Notes under the pieces: model-generated
The model's database searches: none
Told to the model about the DNA's origin: nothing
Seen by the model: only the letters and a program-made list of their open reading frames with translations
Part shown: positions 46,276 to 58,486 of the stretch, piece by piece
How the letters are laid out: each line of letters begins with the position of its first letter
Position numbering within the stretch: position 1 is the first letter of the stretch
NCBI GenBank assembly: GCA_021292165.1
Contig: CM037879.1
Coordinates: forward strand, 116,323,359-116,387,358
Source: Shinisaurus crocodilurus
Taxonomy: Eukaryota; Chordata; Lepidosauria; Squamata; Shinisauridae
Direction: 5' to 3'
DNA length: 64,000 nucleotides
Position numbers and translations under genes: made by a program

Positions 46276-46691
46276 GCCATTCTCTTCCTTCAAAGTGAAC
46301 ATTGGTGAGATATGTGAATGTGATGACATCTGATTCCCACCAACAAAATCAGAAGCAAGTCTTTACTAAACCAGATCAAAGGCACTAGATTGATTCACAT
46401 TTCTGCCATTAAATGGTTGTCTTTTGGGAGCACATTTTCTGCATCTTTTTTCTGTATTACATTTCAGGGTGTGCACTAATATATATTAGTTTTCACATAT
46501 GATAAATAAGTCCTTTTATTTCCAAATCTAATAACAAATTTTAACATATTTAAACACAAGCTCCTGAGAAATAGATTAACTTCACTGCATCCCAACCATT
46601 TTAAAATAAAACTATTGCTCAATTTTTAAACAATTAAACTAAAAAGATCTAAAAGTCCAAATATCAGCCCAGGTGATTATTCAAATAATCT

Positions 46692-47094
46692 TAGGGCCAA
46701 AGTACACATTGCTTTAAAGATGTAGGTAGCAGCTATTTCTTTTTTCTTTAATTTAGTACTCTAGAGTAAGCACAGGAGTCACAAAAATGGATAGTAGGGG
46801 GGCTTTAACCATTTGTGCCTGCTGTGGTCCCAATCTGAATTCCTACTCCCCAGGCCTGCAATATATATTGCCAAATCGTTATCCATTTACTTTAATAGAT
46901 CACTATTTGGCAGTATACATTGCAGGTGCAAGGGGTGCCCGATCAGATTGGGACTGCAGTGGGGAGAAGGGTTATAGCCCTCCTACCCTGAAGGTAGAAT
47001 CCTGATCCAGATTGGGGGCTCTGCACTTACTCTAGAGTAAAAAAAAGGGGGGGAGCGTACATTACATCCTAAAGTGATGTGTGCTTTGGGTCCT
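46692..47094. mobile_element. MITE-like element with long inverted ends
   Basis: Left end GGGCCAAAGTACACATTGCT and right end AGTGATGTGTGCTTTGGGTCC are inverted repeats. Second-level inverted pairs inside are ACTCTAGAGTAAG at both ends and CCCAATCTGA / TCAGATTGGG around 46830 and 46943. A related fragment lies at 60045-60130. No target duplication is clear. Confidence 0.75.
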
Positions 47095-47099
47095 GGGTC

Positions 47100-47335
47100 A
47101 TGGTGGATAGCTTAATGAAAGCATCAACTCAATGTATTGAAAAAGGCAAATAAAACTGCCAGTGTGTATGGAACTATGGTGCAGCCACATTTGGAATACT
47201 GAGTACAGTTCTGGTTGCCCCATCTCAAAAAGGATATTGTGGAGCTGGAAAAGGTACAGAAACCAGGGATGAAAATGATCCAAGAGTTGGAGCACCTCCC
47301 AATAAGAAAAGGCAGAAGCATTGGAGGAAGAGGGT
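47100..47335 (+). pseudogene. CR1-like ORF2 fragment
   Basis: The + strand encodes MVQPHLEY, a stop, VQFWLPHLKKDIVELEKVQK and MKMIQELEHLP, matching the CR1 block [20 protein letters not shown] seen at 4540-4600. Both ends are missing and the frame is broken. Confidence 0.88.
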
Positions 47336-47429
47336 TAGTTATGGGGGGTGGAAGATGATGGGGGGGGGCGCATGGCACAGCCTAAGATCATCTCATCATC
47401 CAGAGCATGAAGGTCAAAACATAGACCCA

Positions 47430-47735
47430 GTTTGCATGACATGGGTTGTTTAACCTACGATGAGCCACAGAATGTGCTGGGTGCCATTTTGAATATGCAA
47501 CCCCCTATCAGGGAAGTTGGGGGGTTGCTGTGTCATGCATGAAATATGATCCTGGCCACTGTGGGTTATTTGAGGGTTAAACAACCCTCACAAAACCCTA
47601 CTACAAACTCTCAAACAAGCTATGGTAGCCGGGTTCGCACGACACAATTCAAAATGGCACCTGGCACGCAACACAGCTCATCGGGGGGTGAAACAACCCA
47701 TGGTGAGCCCAGTGTGTTGTGTGAACTGGGTCAGA
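47430..47735. repeat. Dyad-symmetric repeat of the same family
   Basis: Ends are GACCCAGTTTGCATGACATG and TGTGTTGTGTGAACTGGGTC, an inverted pair. The interior carries GGGTTCGCACGACAC and AAACAACCCATGGTGAGC, so it belongs to the GGTTCACA / AACCCATGG family. Confidence 0.75.
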
Positions 47736-47740
47736 AATTT

Positions 47741-48137
47741 TAGGGATGTGGACCTACCGGTTTGGCTGCGCGCCGCACGATCGTTGGTCTCCCCCGCCGT
47801 GATCGCTCTGGTGCTGCTCGGCGACCGCCAGCTGATGCGGTCACCGAGCTGCTCGCAGCACTTCCGGGTCCCCGGCGCTACATAATCTACGTAGAAAACA
47901 GGGGAAACCACCTTAAGCGTCGCTTATGCAAATCGTGGCTGCTTTAAGGTGGGTTTTCCCCCTGTTTTCTACGTAAAATACGTAGAGCCGGGGACCTAGA
48001 AGAGTAGTGCTGGGGACCAGGAACTTCCTTTCCCTGGCTCATGGCTCATCTCACAAGGAACGTGAGCTGAGCCGGGGAAAGGTAAGTCACGTGGGGCTCA
48101 CCACTTCCACCCCCATACGATTTTCGCCACATCCCTA
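47741..48137. mobile_element. hAT-like element with internal long hairpin
   Basis: The ends TAGGGATGTGG and CCACATCCCTA are perfect inverted repeats. Inside, 47888-47916 (TACGTAGAAAACAGGGGAAA and on) and 47944-47975 form a hairpin interrupted by only a few bases. The left third is CpG-rich (GCGCGCCGCACGATCG). No convincing 8-bp target duplication was found. Confidence 0.72.
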
Positions 48138-48351
48138 GATTCTGAGAGACATGGAGCTTCTGCCAATCCCATGCTCCCTTTCCCTATTCCTTGTAACATC
48201 TAATACACAAAGACATGACATGATATTGCCATTCTGTATGTCTCTGGATCCACTCTCCGTCAATCCATCATGTGAGATATGGGTGAGGAGGAGCATAGTG
48301 TAACAATGTCACATCATGTCTCATTTATCAATGTCACATAATGTATCAAGA

Positions 48352-48585
48352 GCCAGTGTGGTGTAGTGGTGAGAGTGTTGGACTGGGACTTGGGAGATCT
48401 GGGTTCTAGTCCCCACTCAGCCATGTGGCTCACTGGGTGACTTCGGGCCAGTCACTGACTCTCAGCCTAACCTACCTCACAGGGTTGTTGTGAGGATAAA
48501 ATGGAAAGGAGGAGGAGGGTTATGTAAGCCGCCTTGACTTCCTTGCAGGAAAAAAGGTGGGATATAAATATAATAAATAAATAAA
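48352..48585 (+). mobile_element. Sauria-type SINE, full length
   Basis: It starts GCCAGTGTGGTGTAGTGGTG (A box of the tRNA-like polymerase III promoter), has the B-box-like GGTTCTAGTCC, the GGGCCAGTCACTGACTCTCA body and ends AAATATAATAAATAAATAAA. The shared wording with the published Sauria SINE (CCTACCTCACAGGGTTGTTG) is from memory. Confidence 0.92.
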
Positions 48586-51500
48586 TTTGTATTAAATGTT
48601 GCAAGGAAAAGAGTGTACAGAGTTTGCCATGGATCACTGGCTGCCATCTGTGTGGGATCTTGGTCATTCTGCCCAGCAAGGCTTACGCCTGAACATATGA
48701 ATGTGGTTGTAAGTACTACCATATGTCACATGAGGGGGGCTGTTTGCCAGGCATTGGTTCATAAACATGAATGTCTCTCACACACAGGCACAAAGACATT
48801 GGGGCTTGTATGCAGTAAACAAAGAGTTTGAATGGACATTCAGTTTAAAAGAGATAGGCATAACCTGATTCTTTTGCCTAGTCAAAATCACACTTTGACA
48901 TGGCGAAATCAAGAGATTTTGAATGAGTCAAAATTAACAAAGTGAAAATGCAGCTTCTACAACAAATTGTGTCTGGAAGGCTGCTGTTCATTAGATCTTC
49001 TCAGATAGCTTGGTTCCATTTGATTCTCTCCCAGTTGATGATTGCCCCAATGGGCTTACGCTCTGAGTGAACCAGTAATACCTATTCAATAGCCACATAT
49101 CAGAAGATTATGTTCACAAATCCCATTTCCTGTAAAGGGACCACCAAGATGAAGGAATCTTACATTTTGTACTGAATATTGATCACTATGAATTGCCATT
49201 TATAACAAATTCTGCTTGAACCCAGGCTGTACAGCAAGGTTTATTAGAATACTTTTTGGAAGCCCTGCAACAAGAGAAATTGCTCCTTACTGCGGTGCTT
49301 TTTTTGGTGCTTTGTTGAAGCTGATTCCTGGTGCTAGCTCTGGACTACAGTGAGTAAAGCTGAGCTTTGCATGCTGGGGCACTGATTGGTATAAACATGA
49401 CATGACTTATTATTACATTGCTTACTAGACAGTAAATATAGTAGCAGTGTGGAAAGAAAGAGAACCTATGGTAAGTTGGTTTAGGATCTCTCCCCTTAAA
49501 AGCTCTTAAGCTAGTATCTGGGAAGCGATCCAATAACTCTATGGATGGAGGATGCATTTAAAGGACTCTTGTTTCTCAGTCACTATGTGTAGCTATAGGT
49601 GGCCCTTATTGATTAGACAAGGAAAAGCACTTTCTCATTTGTATTGTTGTCTTAGCATCAGGCTTCCAGTCATTCCTCTCCAAGCAATGCTTGCTTGCTC
49701 TTTCTGTTAGCCTGCCGATACAGGTGGCTACCATTTGTAGGGTTATCAATTTCTCTGTCTGTTTAAAAGCACCAATTATTTATGCCAGCTCCTGCTTATC
49801 CTCCTTTTTATTCACTTGGACAATAAGTGCTACAAAACATCTTAAATAGCTTGAGATAAAGGTTAAGCTTAAAGATCACATGTTATCATGCACAGCTTCA
49901 AAACAAATGGGTTAAATCTGTTCCAACACAATGTTCAGAAATGGTGTCTTTAATGTGCATTTAATTTGTGCCACTCTTTCAGATGTGAAAATATAAGCCA
50001 AGCTAAAAAAAATAAAATAATAAACTATGGCCCATAAAGAAAATCATCTGTACTAAGTTAAAAAGTGCACTATGTGCTTTTTTTCTCCTGGACCTGTTAC
50101 TGAGGATCATACGGACCTTTAAAACCTTTAAAAAATCTTTATGGTTATATACTTTCCCTCCTTTACTGGATGTGCTTGTGGTACATCTCTCACTAAAGAA
50201 GTATGATTATTAAGAGTTGCATATTTATCTTATATATAATTTTTTAGAAGGCTTCATCATGTTAGAATTAATGACTGGTTCACAGCACTTCTTACAAACT
50301 ATAAATTATCACCCCATGTCTTGCCATAGAAAAAGATTACTTAGTCATTCATTCACCATTAGCCATCGGATGCTCTCCAGATGTTGCATATGAAGTTCTC
50401 TGAATTTTTACTGGCATACTACCAAGTTAATCTGTTGTTTAGGACACCAAGGAATTGTTAACTACTGACTAAACTTTACAGGAGCCCAGTTTTCTGTTTA
50501 AATATTCCAGGGGTGGGGGGAAAAATCTTTCTTTGCTCTAATCCAGCAAGAGCTCTTTAACAATGCTCCACTGTTGCATTGCTGTTGTTTTTGTCCTCTA
50601 CAGCATAATTTTATGCTAATCCTTGAGCAGTTGAAGAGGCATTCATTTTCTTGGTTCCATTAGCTAAACGCTTTTACTCAGCATTCAAGCTAGCTATCTG
50701 ACTACTCTCACCTATGACTTACTACGTCTAACCATTCTTTTGACTCTTGAAAATGTTATGGAGTAAGAATTCTCATTTCTTCTGTCTACTGTAAATATAT
50801 CATGCATACAATCCAGTCGATGAAAGGACTGGGCTTTCATCTGTGTGTTGGAATATGGCCCAAAGAATGGATTTCAAAGCAGCTAAAAGGGAAGACATTC
50901 ATGTTACCTTAAATCCCAGTTCAAATAATCTCAGGCTTTATGCCAAAACAAAAATGTTGACCTTGCTGGGGGGAAATCCAACCTTCAGAATAACCCATAA
51001 AGCTTTAAAAACACTCCCAACATATGTCTGAAAAGATTTTGGGGGGCAATGTTGGCAAAATATATTTTGGTTGCCCTTAGTTTTGCTTAAATCCCATGGA
51101 AGTATTCCAAGCTCCATGGTGCATTCAACACTGGAGAAATGGCTCATCACCTCATCGTAGCTCCAACTGCATGACTGCTTGTGTACTTTGCCCCCACCCC
51201 CTATTTTTCCTGGTTCACTATCAGACTAGACAGCTCTGTCAACTCAAAAAGACATTCTTTTTTCAAACTATTGATCTCTGTTGCTCTTCCAAATCCTTTA
51301 GTATTGGCCCTTAGGATTACTATAATGCTATAATCATTTTGTTAAGGATTCAGATTCATGGTGGACTAAAAGATGGTAACATCAAAAGGATTGAAATGCC
51401 CTTGAAGAAATCAATTTTTGTTCATCAAATACAAATGCTGAGAGGCTGCTTTCAGCTAATAATTTATAACTGAATTAATGACACATGGCTTCCCTCAGTA

Positions 51501-52048
51501 ATGGCCTTTCTCTTCTTTCCCCCCTCCCTCTGCTGCTCCACTCCCACCCCCACCCTTTGGGAACTTTTTTGCTCTGTGATCTGATTTTATATTCTGTGAA
51601 AGAAAATTAGAATGCTAAAGAATTTAACAATGCCTCGGTGATTTGAAATGCTTTGTTTTTCTTCTCCTGAGTCACTGTGCTATTGATACGTGTAATTTAC
51701 TTTGGAAAATGGAATGATTAAAAATGCATCTTAATTGATAGCATTGATAGCATAGAACTTCCTCTGATGTTCTGTTCTTATGAAACTCCCTTTATTGTCA
51801 GTGGGATTTATGTAAAATCAACATCTCTCATTATTTTTCTCTTCTTACGTTTTCCTTATGTTAAATATTAGTTCCTATAAGCAAATATTGCTAAAGTTAG
51901 GCACATCATTTCCCCCTCTTCCAAAGACCAATTGGATGTTAGTGAAGCATAAAAGAAGTAGAAAGGCTGTACCTTCTGCTGGTTTCTATCAAAAGCAGAA
52001 ACAAATCCAGAAGCATTGCCACCAGGAATACTTGGAAGAAACATGAAA
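48586..52048. other. Repeat-poor interval, no gene seen
   Basis: About 3.4 kb with no SINE, LINE or MITE that I recognise, unlike the DNA around it. Texture is AT-rich with homeodomain-like TAAT words and E-box-like CANNTG words, as is common in developmental-gene deserts. Open frames are short and patternless. A role as SIM1 regulatory DNA is speculation. Confidence 0.45.
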
Positions 52049-52272
52049 GCCAGTGTGGCACAGTGTTTAGAGTGCTGGACTGGGACTCGGGAGATCTGGG
52101 TTCTGGTTCTCACTCAGCCATGAAGCTCACTGGGTGACTTTGGGACAATCACTGACTCTTAGCCTAACCTACCTCACAGGGCTGTTGTGGGGATAAAATG
52201 GAGAGACGGAGGATCATGTATGCTGCCTTGGGCTCCGTGGAGGAAAAGGCAGGATATAAAGGTAACAGATAA

Positions 52273-52307
<35 letters not shown>
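52049..52307 (+). mobile_element. Sauria-type SINE, full length
   Basis: It begins GCCAGTGTGGCACAGTGTTT, has the B-box-like GGTTCTGGTTC and the CCTACCTCACAGGGCTGTTG body, and ends in a 40-bp AAAT array (52267-52307). It differs from the copy at 48352 by about 15 percent by eye. Confidence 0.92.
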
Positions 52308-52308
<1 letters not shown>

Positions 52309-54779
52309 CTCTTCCCATTTCAAACCTCCAGTTATTTGGATACTTTAAAGCAACTTTGATAAACAACTGCTTCAGTTCTTCTTTTAGAATGTAAAATTAA
52401 ACCTTTTGACATTCTGCACAGCAAGCAGACCAGACACCCCAAGTTGGCATTCTTATGTGTGCACAAACCTTCCCCCCCCATTTTAAACCCCTTGCTCTCA
52501 CTGAAACACTCTTTGATTACTGTGAAACTACTTTAAACTACAAACCCAGCTGTTTGTCAAAGCGACAACATTCTTTAATGTTTTCCGCTTACGCTAGATG
52601 AAATTCTTATTGATTGCTGTGAACTATGTGACCGGATCCACTAACAGCCACATCCTATGTGGGTGGGTGCCCGTAACCCTCTGAAGCCAGAGGGAGGAGT
52701 GTGGTGGATAGGATTGCCTCCATGCTCTCCTCACCCTCAAAAACATTTAGACGGCCAGTTTCTAAATGTTTTCCCTCTCCTTGCGAGGAGAGGCTGAGGC
52801 ACTGCCTGGATTCCTCGGAATCCAGCAGTGCCTTGCTCCTCCCCTCCCCACCACCAGGAACACCCCCCCCCCGAACCAAAGTCAGTCTTCTGGCTTTGGT
52901 TCCCAGCCAGTGCAGAAAAAAACTGTGCTGGCTGCGAGGTGTGGGGGGGGGGAGGGTGCTCCCCGCTCGGACTCCCCACTGCGACCTTGAAAGGAATTTC
53001 CGAGCTGCAGCAGGGAGTCTGACTTCTCCTCTGGTCCCCCAGACAAGGTCAGAGGGCCATAGGATTGTCCTCTAAACAGACTTTTGTTTAGTGAATATCT
53101 TCTTTATTTAGGTCAGCAAGTATTTCTCTCCCACCCCTGAAAATCTGATGACATCAATATCTAAGCCCCCCCTCTTGTCCTGTAGTGTCCTGCCCCTGCT
53201 GGAGGAATCATCTCTGGAGGAGAAGCTAGAGCTCCTAGAGACAACACCAAGGACCAGTCCATGCCAGAAGCCAAGGAAGAGCGTGGCCCCTCGGGGAAGA
53301 TGGTTGCAGGTCCATCCCCGCAGAAGTAGGGGAACTCTGCCTCTGAGACAGAGGCTGAGTGACCTCATAGCCCACAAGAATGGTGGTGTCTCCAAATGCA
53401 GGCCAGAAGTCCCCCTGTGAGAAGGAGTGCCCATTTAGAAAGGGAGGCTCCTCATGAGTAGGGCCCTCCTCACAAGGAGGACTTCTTTCAGGAGCCTCTG
53501 ATGCGCTGCAGTTGAGTCCTGGATGGGGCTCTGGAAGCTCCAGTTTATAAGCTCTCTTTTGAGACCTGCAGCTTGCTGGAACTGTACCGTTATTTCAGCT
53601 CCCTGTACCTTGAAACCTTGCTTCCTTGACTCTGCTTCTCCTTGGGCTGAGCTCTTGTGCAGCAGTTGATCCCCTGTATACCTGATGAGAACCAGATTTT
53701 GGACTGCCCTTTTTCTGGACTGGTAATACTGTGCCTTTGATCCTTTGCTTGCCTACTGACTTTGTTATACAGATTTTACAGAGTTTGACTCAAGGCTGAG
53801 CCCAACCCAGCCACAGCAAGACACACAGCATGCTTCTTTTAGGGCAGGGGTGGTTGTATTTCCAAGTGACTCTCCTCTGTGGCTTCTGCTCTGCTGGGAA
53901 CTACAATTCAGGAGTGGAAGGGGCGAAATATGATAAGGTTTACGCACACATCACCACCAGCACACCAGGCAACATTTCAAGCTGGGAGAGAATTCCCAGA
54001 AAGTATGGATAGGTTTTTCTTAATGCTGAGAGAATGCTTGTAATTACTGAATGGATTCTGAATTGAGCTGAATGGAGGGTGCCCATCACTATTTCAGATC
54101 TATTTATATGCAAGTACAATTTGCTTGAGTAACTACCTTAAAAGTTAAGATTTGTACACAGTTATTTGACCTACTGTTTTAAATCAGTTATATATTACAA
54201 TTTAATAGAAACAGTGGGTTAAATAACTGCCAGTATTTTCGAGAGCATGACAGTTTCATAGAAAACAACGGAAATCCCATATTTCTACAAGTCAGAGATA
54301 CATAGAGCATAATCAATGTGCTTTATTGAAGATCACATATCCAAAATATTCTGACCGTCTATTTTACATCCATCACAGATATGTTTAAAAAAGGTAACAC
54401 TTCCCTACGGAAGGAACAGGATATTTTTAGGAACATAACAAATAGGAAAGGGCAGTTGAAGAGAGAAGTCTATCTTGCCACTAGTTTGGTACTGTGAATA
54501 ACACAAAAGTGTGAGTTTCTTAAGCAATGTGTTTCTTTTCTCCTTACAGGAATGAAAGGGGGCATTTAAAACAAAATAACAGGTGAATATAATTCAAACA
54601 GTACCAACATTATAGAAATTGGAGGTATACATACAGTAACATACAGAAATTGGAGGTATACATACAGTAACATTTACCATTATTAATTTATTTGTGTGCA
54701 AAACCATACAAATATTTTAACTTACAAAATTACATTTACATAGCAGATTATCTTAATTTATCATAAAACATAAATGTAG
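52308..54779. other. No host gene seen; possible old MITE and LTR remnants
   Basis: A GC-rich block (52650-53075) has CACATCCTATGTGGG at the left and CCATAGGATTG at the right and may be a large MITE. The block 53106-53800 has a short frame (53148-53420, VLPLLEESSLEEKLELLE) followed by a TTTATAAG-like box and long pyrimidine-rich text, reminiscent of an LTR-element end; the call is weak. A 31-bp tandem duplication lies at 54612-54672. Confidence 0.4.
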
Positions 54780-54945
54780 GCTTGGTATTAATGTTGACTT
54801 CACATAAAATCTATGATGGCCATTTTTCTGTAAACCTATCCCATTCTTGACTATTTTCTTTGGTTCGTTTATGCAACATTAATCTGGCCATTGCAGCAAG
54901 GTCCCACTCCCACACCTTTGCTACCCACTTTCTCATATTAGGTAT
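54780..54945 (-). pseudogene. L1-like ORF2 C-terminal fragment
   Basis: On the minus strand the text reads MRKWVAKVWEWDLAAMARLM then LHKRTKENSQEWDRFTEKW, like the tail of L1 ORF2. It directly abuts the 3' end of the L2-like copy. No frame extends further. Confidence 0.55.
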
Positions 54946-54949
54946 TTAT

Positions 54950-56820
54950 TTCATTTTTTAAAAAATGTATAGACCGGAACTTCACCCAAAATAGGATTTC
55001 AGCAATATACACAAAAATCAAATAGTCAATATAATAAAAAACAACATAAAACCGGCTACACATCATACAGGAAAATTGAGAGGCATACACCAGCTTTAAA
55101 AAAGAAAAGAAAGCTTAAAAATACAAATTTAAATTTATAGTGCCCGAGCAAATAAAAAGGTTTTAACCTGGCACCAAAAACAGTACAATGTTGATGCCAG
55201 GCGTACCTGCCTCAGGAGGGTATTCCAAAGATGGTGTGCCACCACAGAGAAGGCCTTCACTAATTTGTAGATGAATGATGTACATCTCTTACAGATGGAA
55301 CATGGAGAACGGCCTATCTAAAGATCTCAATGCATGGAAAGGTTTATGTGGAAGGAGGTGCTCCTTCAGATATTTGGGCCCAAAGCCATTTAGGGCTTTA
55401 AAGGTAAGCTCCAGCACCTTGAATTAGGATTGAAAGCGAATAGGCAGGTACTGTAGCTCCTTCAGAACTAATGTAATGCGGCTCAACCTAGGCAAATGAA
55501 CCAGGATTCTAACCAGCTGGATTTTGTACTAGTTGGAGCTTTTGAACAGTTTTCAAGGCCAGGCCCATGTATAAATTGCATTCCAGTAATCCAACCTGGA
55601 GTTTACCAGAGCATGGATCACTGTAGCCAGGCCATTCCTATCCAGGAAAAATCGCAGCTGATGAACCAGACGAAGCTAGTAAAAGGTGTTCCAAGCCACC
55701 AAGGTCATGTGGGTATCAAGTGACAATGTTGGATCCAAGAGCACCCCCAAGTTACACACCTGCTCCTTTAGAATATGACCCCATCCAGAATACCAACTTC
55801 CTGGACCTGGGAACTACCTACCTAGAGTGCCTCTGTCACTTCAGGATTCAGCTTCAATTTATTGACCCTCATTCAGCCCATTACCAAGCCCAGACGATGG
55901 TTCAGCACCTCCATAGCCTCACCTGACTCTGAGGACATAGAGAAATAGAGCTGGGTGTCATCTGCGTACCTATACCCAGGGATGGGGACTCGGACTCGAG
56001 GACTCGACTCGTGAGTCGGACTGAGTCCCCCCTCTGACTCGACTCGGACTCGAGTCCCAATATTTTTAATGGGACTCGAGACTCGACTCGGGACTCGAGA
56101 CCAAGGACTCGTCAACATCCCTGGGCTGTTGACGAGTCTTCTGGCTGTGACAGAAGGAGCGCGATCACCGGTGAAGAGAACATGGAAGCGAGGTGCGCCG
56201 CTGCTCGGCCACTATGGACAGCTACCAGGAGCGCAGCCCCAACGATGTGTTGAAATTTATTTTGATTGATGTGTTGTTGTGGGGGGTTTGGGTTAGGGTC
56301 AGACATTTTGGGTTTGGCTGCCTCTGCCTGCCTGTTTGGGGTTCCCAGCCTCCTCTGCCTGCCTGGTCTCTTCTTGACCTGTTCAACAGTTGAATTGTCC
56401 AAGACAAAGGCCTCTGCCTGCCTGCTTTGGGGTTCCCTGCCTCCTCTGCCTGCCTGGTTATTTTGGGTTTGTCTGCCTGGTCTGTTCTTGCCAAAATCAG
56501 TTGCAGAGTTTTGAAATAAAAAGGCACACTTGTGCCTAGAATTTATTTAAGCCACACATCTGAAGTAGCCTTATTTTGTTGGGGGGAAACCCCATTGATT
56601 TTAATAGGGACTCATGGAGTCAGTTTTGGGAGTGACTCAGGACTCGTGACTCGTGAGTCACCATTTTGGACCAAGGACTCGGACTCGAGACTCGGGTCCA
56701 AAGACTCGTGACTCGACTCGTGACTCGAGACCAAGGACTCTTCAACATCCCTGCCTATACCTGAACATTTTACCTTGAATCTCATGTGGAGACTGTATAT
56801 AATTGGGGCCATTTCTATGG
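54950..56820 (-). mobile_element. L2-like LINE copy, split by a hAT-like insertion
   Basis: On the minus strand the segment includes the RT motif YRYADDTQLYFSMSSESGEA (55890-55976), a run of decayed thumb sequence and a 3' UTR near 54950-55250. The copy resumes at 56754-56820 upstream of the catalytic motif. It is 5'-truncated and has many stops. Confidence 0.8.
55977..56753. mobile_element. hAT-like element rich in GACTCG repeats, exact 8-bp target duplication
   Basis: Ends are CAGGGATG and CATCCCTG. The flanks CCTATACC at 55969-55976 and 56754-56761 are exact, the 8-bp duplication of a hAT insertion. The first 140 bp and the last 130 bp are arrays of GGACTCG, GACTCGAG and CTCGTGA words; a third copy of the CATCCCTG end lies near 56115. 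The interior has a CTGCCTGCCTG-rich section. No transposase is present. Confidence 0.92.
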
Positions 56821-58486
56821 TAAATGGATTCCAACCCTTCTGGTTATCCTGTGGGCTATGCTAAGTGAAGATATTTTCAAACAGTTGACGCTGCTGTTGC
56901 TTAATTTCATTTACTGACTCTCTGTGTGTGTGCGTGCGTGTTTTGCTGCTGCTTTTAGCTTGTTGTAAATATGTTTTAATGACTGATTATTCTTTTTATA
57001 TTTTAGAAGTCATTTTGAGTGACTCCTTCCTTTTTTGGAGGGGAAAAGCAGGGTATAAGTTTCTTAAACAAGTAAATAATAACGAAGAGGTAAAAATTAG
57101 CAATCTGGGCTGGCATCAGAGCTGTAAAGCCATGCCTACCAATATTTTTGGGAAGCTCCCATAGCTGAGACCATCATCCTGCCATTTAGAACTGTTATGG
57201 CATCATGCCAGGCTATTAATGTGCTGTTTGAAGATTTGGGGAACTACCATGAGATTTGACCAATAGGAACCCCCACTCCCTGCAGAAGCTGGAATAAAGC
57301 TTTCACACACCACCATACACACCATGGTTCTGGACTTTACCTGGCTGGTTAACGTAACGTAATTAATCTTCCAGGTCATCCCAGCTTGGGGTGTGTGTGT
57401 GTGGCCCTAGGCCTTAAGTTATTGTATTAAAGGGGCACAGGAATGCCTCTTTAGTTGAGGTGAGTTGCAACAACAACAAAATAAAATAAAAAGAAAGGTT
57501 CCACCATTATAAGCTTAGAAAAATCACAGTTGTAGAACTCATAACTTGAAACCTGGCATCCATAATCTAACTGATTAGGTCTACAATAGTGCAGTGTCAA
57601 GCCAATCTGATACAAATTGCCACAGATACAGCAAGTTGAAAAATGCTGAAAATGGACACTTTTGTACTTTTTACTCTAAGCTGCGTTCAGCATATCATAT
57701 ATTTCTTTCAAATTCTGGGGGAAACTGCTGATGTACTACATTCAGGCTTGTCAAGGAGGTGTGGTTTGGTGAAATTCTAAGCAGTCATTTAAAAGTTATC
57801 CCGGTTTTTCGGCCCCATGAAAGTGTATAGCAGCAACTGCTGGCAAAGTTATGACAGGCATGCTCAGTTTCATTCTGCAGCTAGAATGGTGCCAGGCCAG
57901 GACTCCAGAGTTTCAAATTCAACTGTTCCTGTCAGCATTCTGACATTGAGGAAGGGGTAGCAGGAAGCTGACAAATGAGAAAAGAGTAACGTAATTTTGA
58001 AGGCTGAGGGAATCACTCTCAGTGATGGAGAGAGAGAGAGGAAAAGGAAAAAAGCTATACTGGAATCCTGTGCAGGCTTACTCAGAAGTAAGCTATTCTG
58101 AACATACAGGGCCATATATATTCATTTGTACACATCTACTCAGTTAATGAATTGTTTGTGCTTTGTTTTTTAGTTTGTAATTTTGTTTTTTTCAGAACAC
58201 TAATAAAGTTCCTTTATAAAAAAAGTTCCTTTTTAAAATCAGGAAAATTCAATGGTGTCTGGAGAGTAAGGTGTAAGCAAGCACAATTTGTGACATTGCA
58301 AAACCATTACTGATCACAGGGCACATCTCTTAAGGCATCAGGCTGAGCTTCCAATTTCCTGGCTTTGCGGAGCTTGAGACAACATGAGATAGCCTTAACT
58401 CTGCTATTCAACCTTCTTCTCTTTTTTTTTGGCCATTGAATTATACATTGACTGTATATAATTCGCACTCCAAATCAATGGGCCAA
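56821..58486. other. No gene seen
   Basis: AT-rich unassigned DNA. A short AAATTCAAG-type and AG run (58026-58040) are the only simple repeats. Confidence 0.6.

Noticed and set aside
48352..52140. tRNA genes at 48352, 52049 and 60579 (minus)
   Set aside because: A- and B-box text is present but the cloverleaf does not complete, and each copy continues into a SINE body with an A/T-rich tail.
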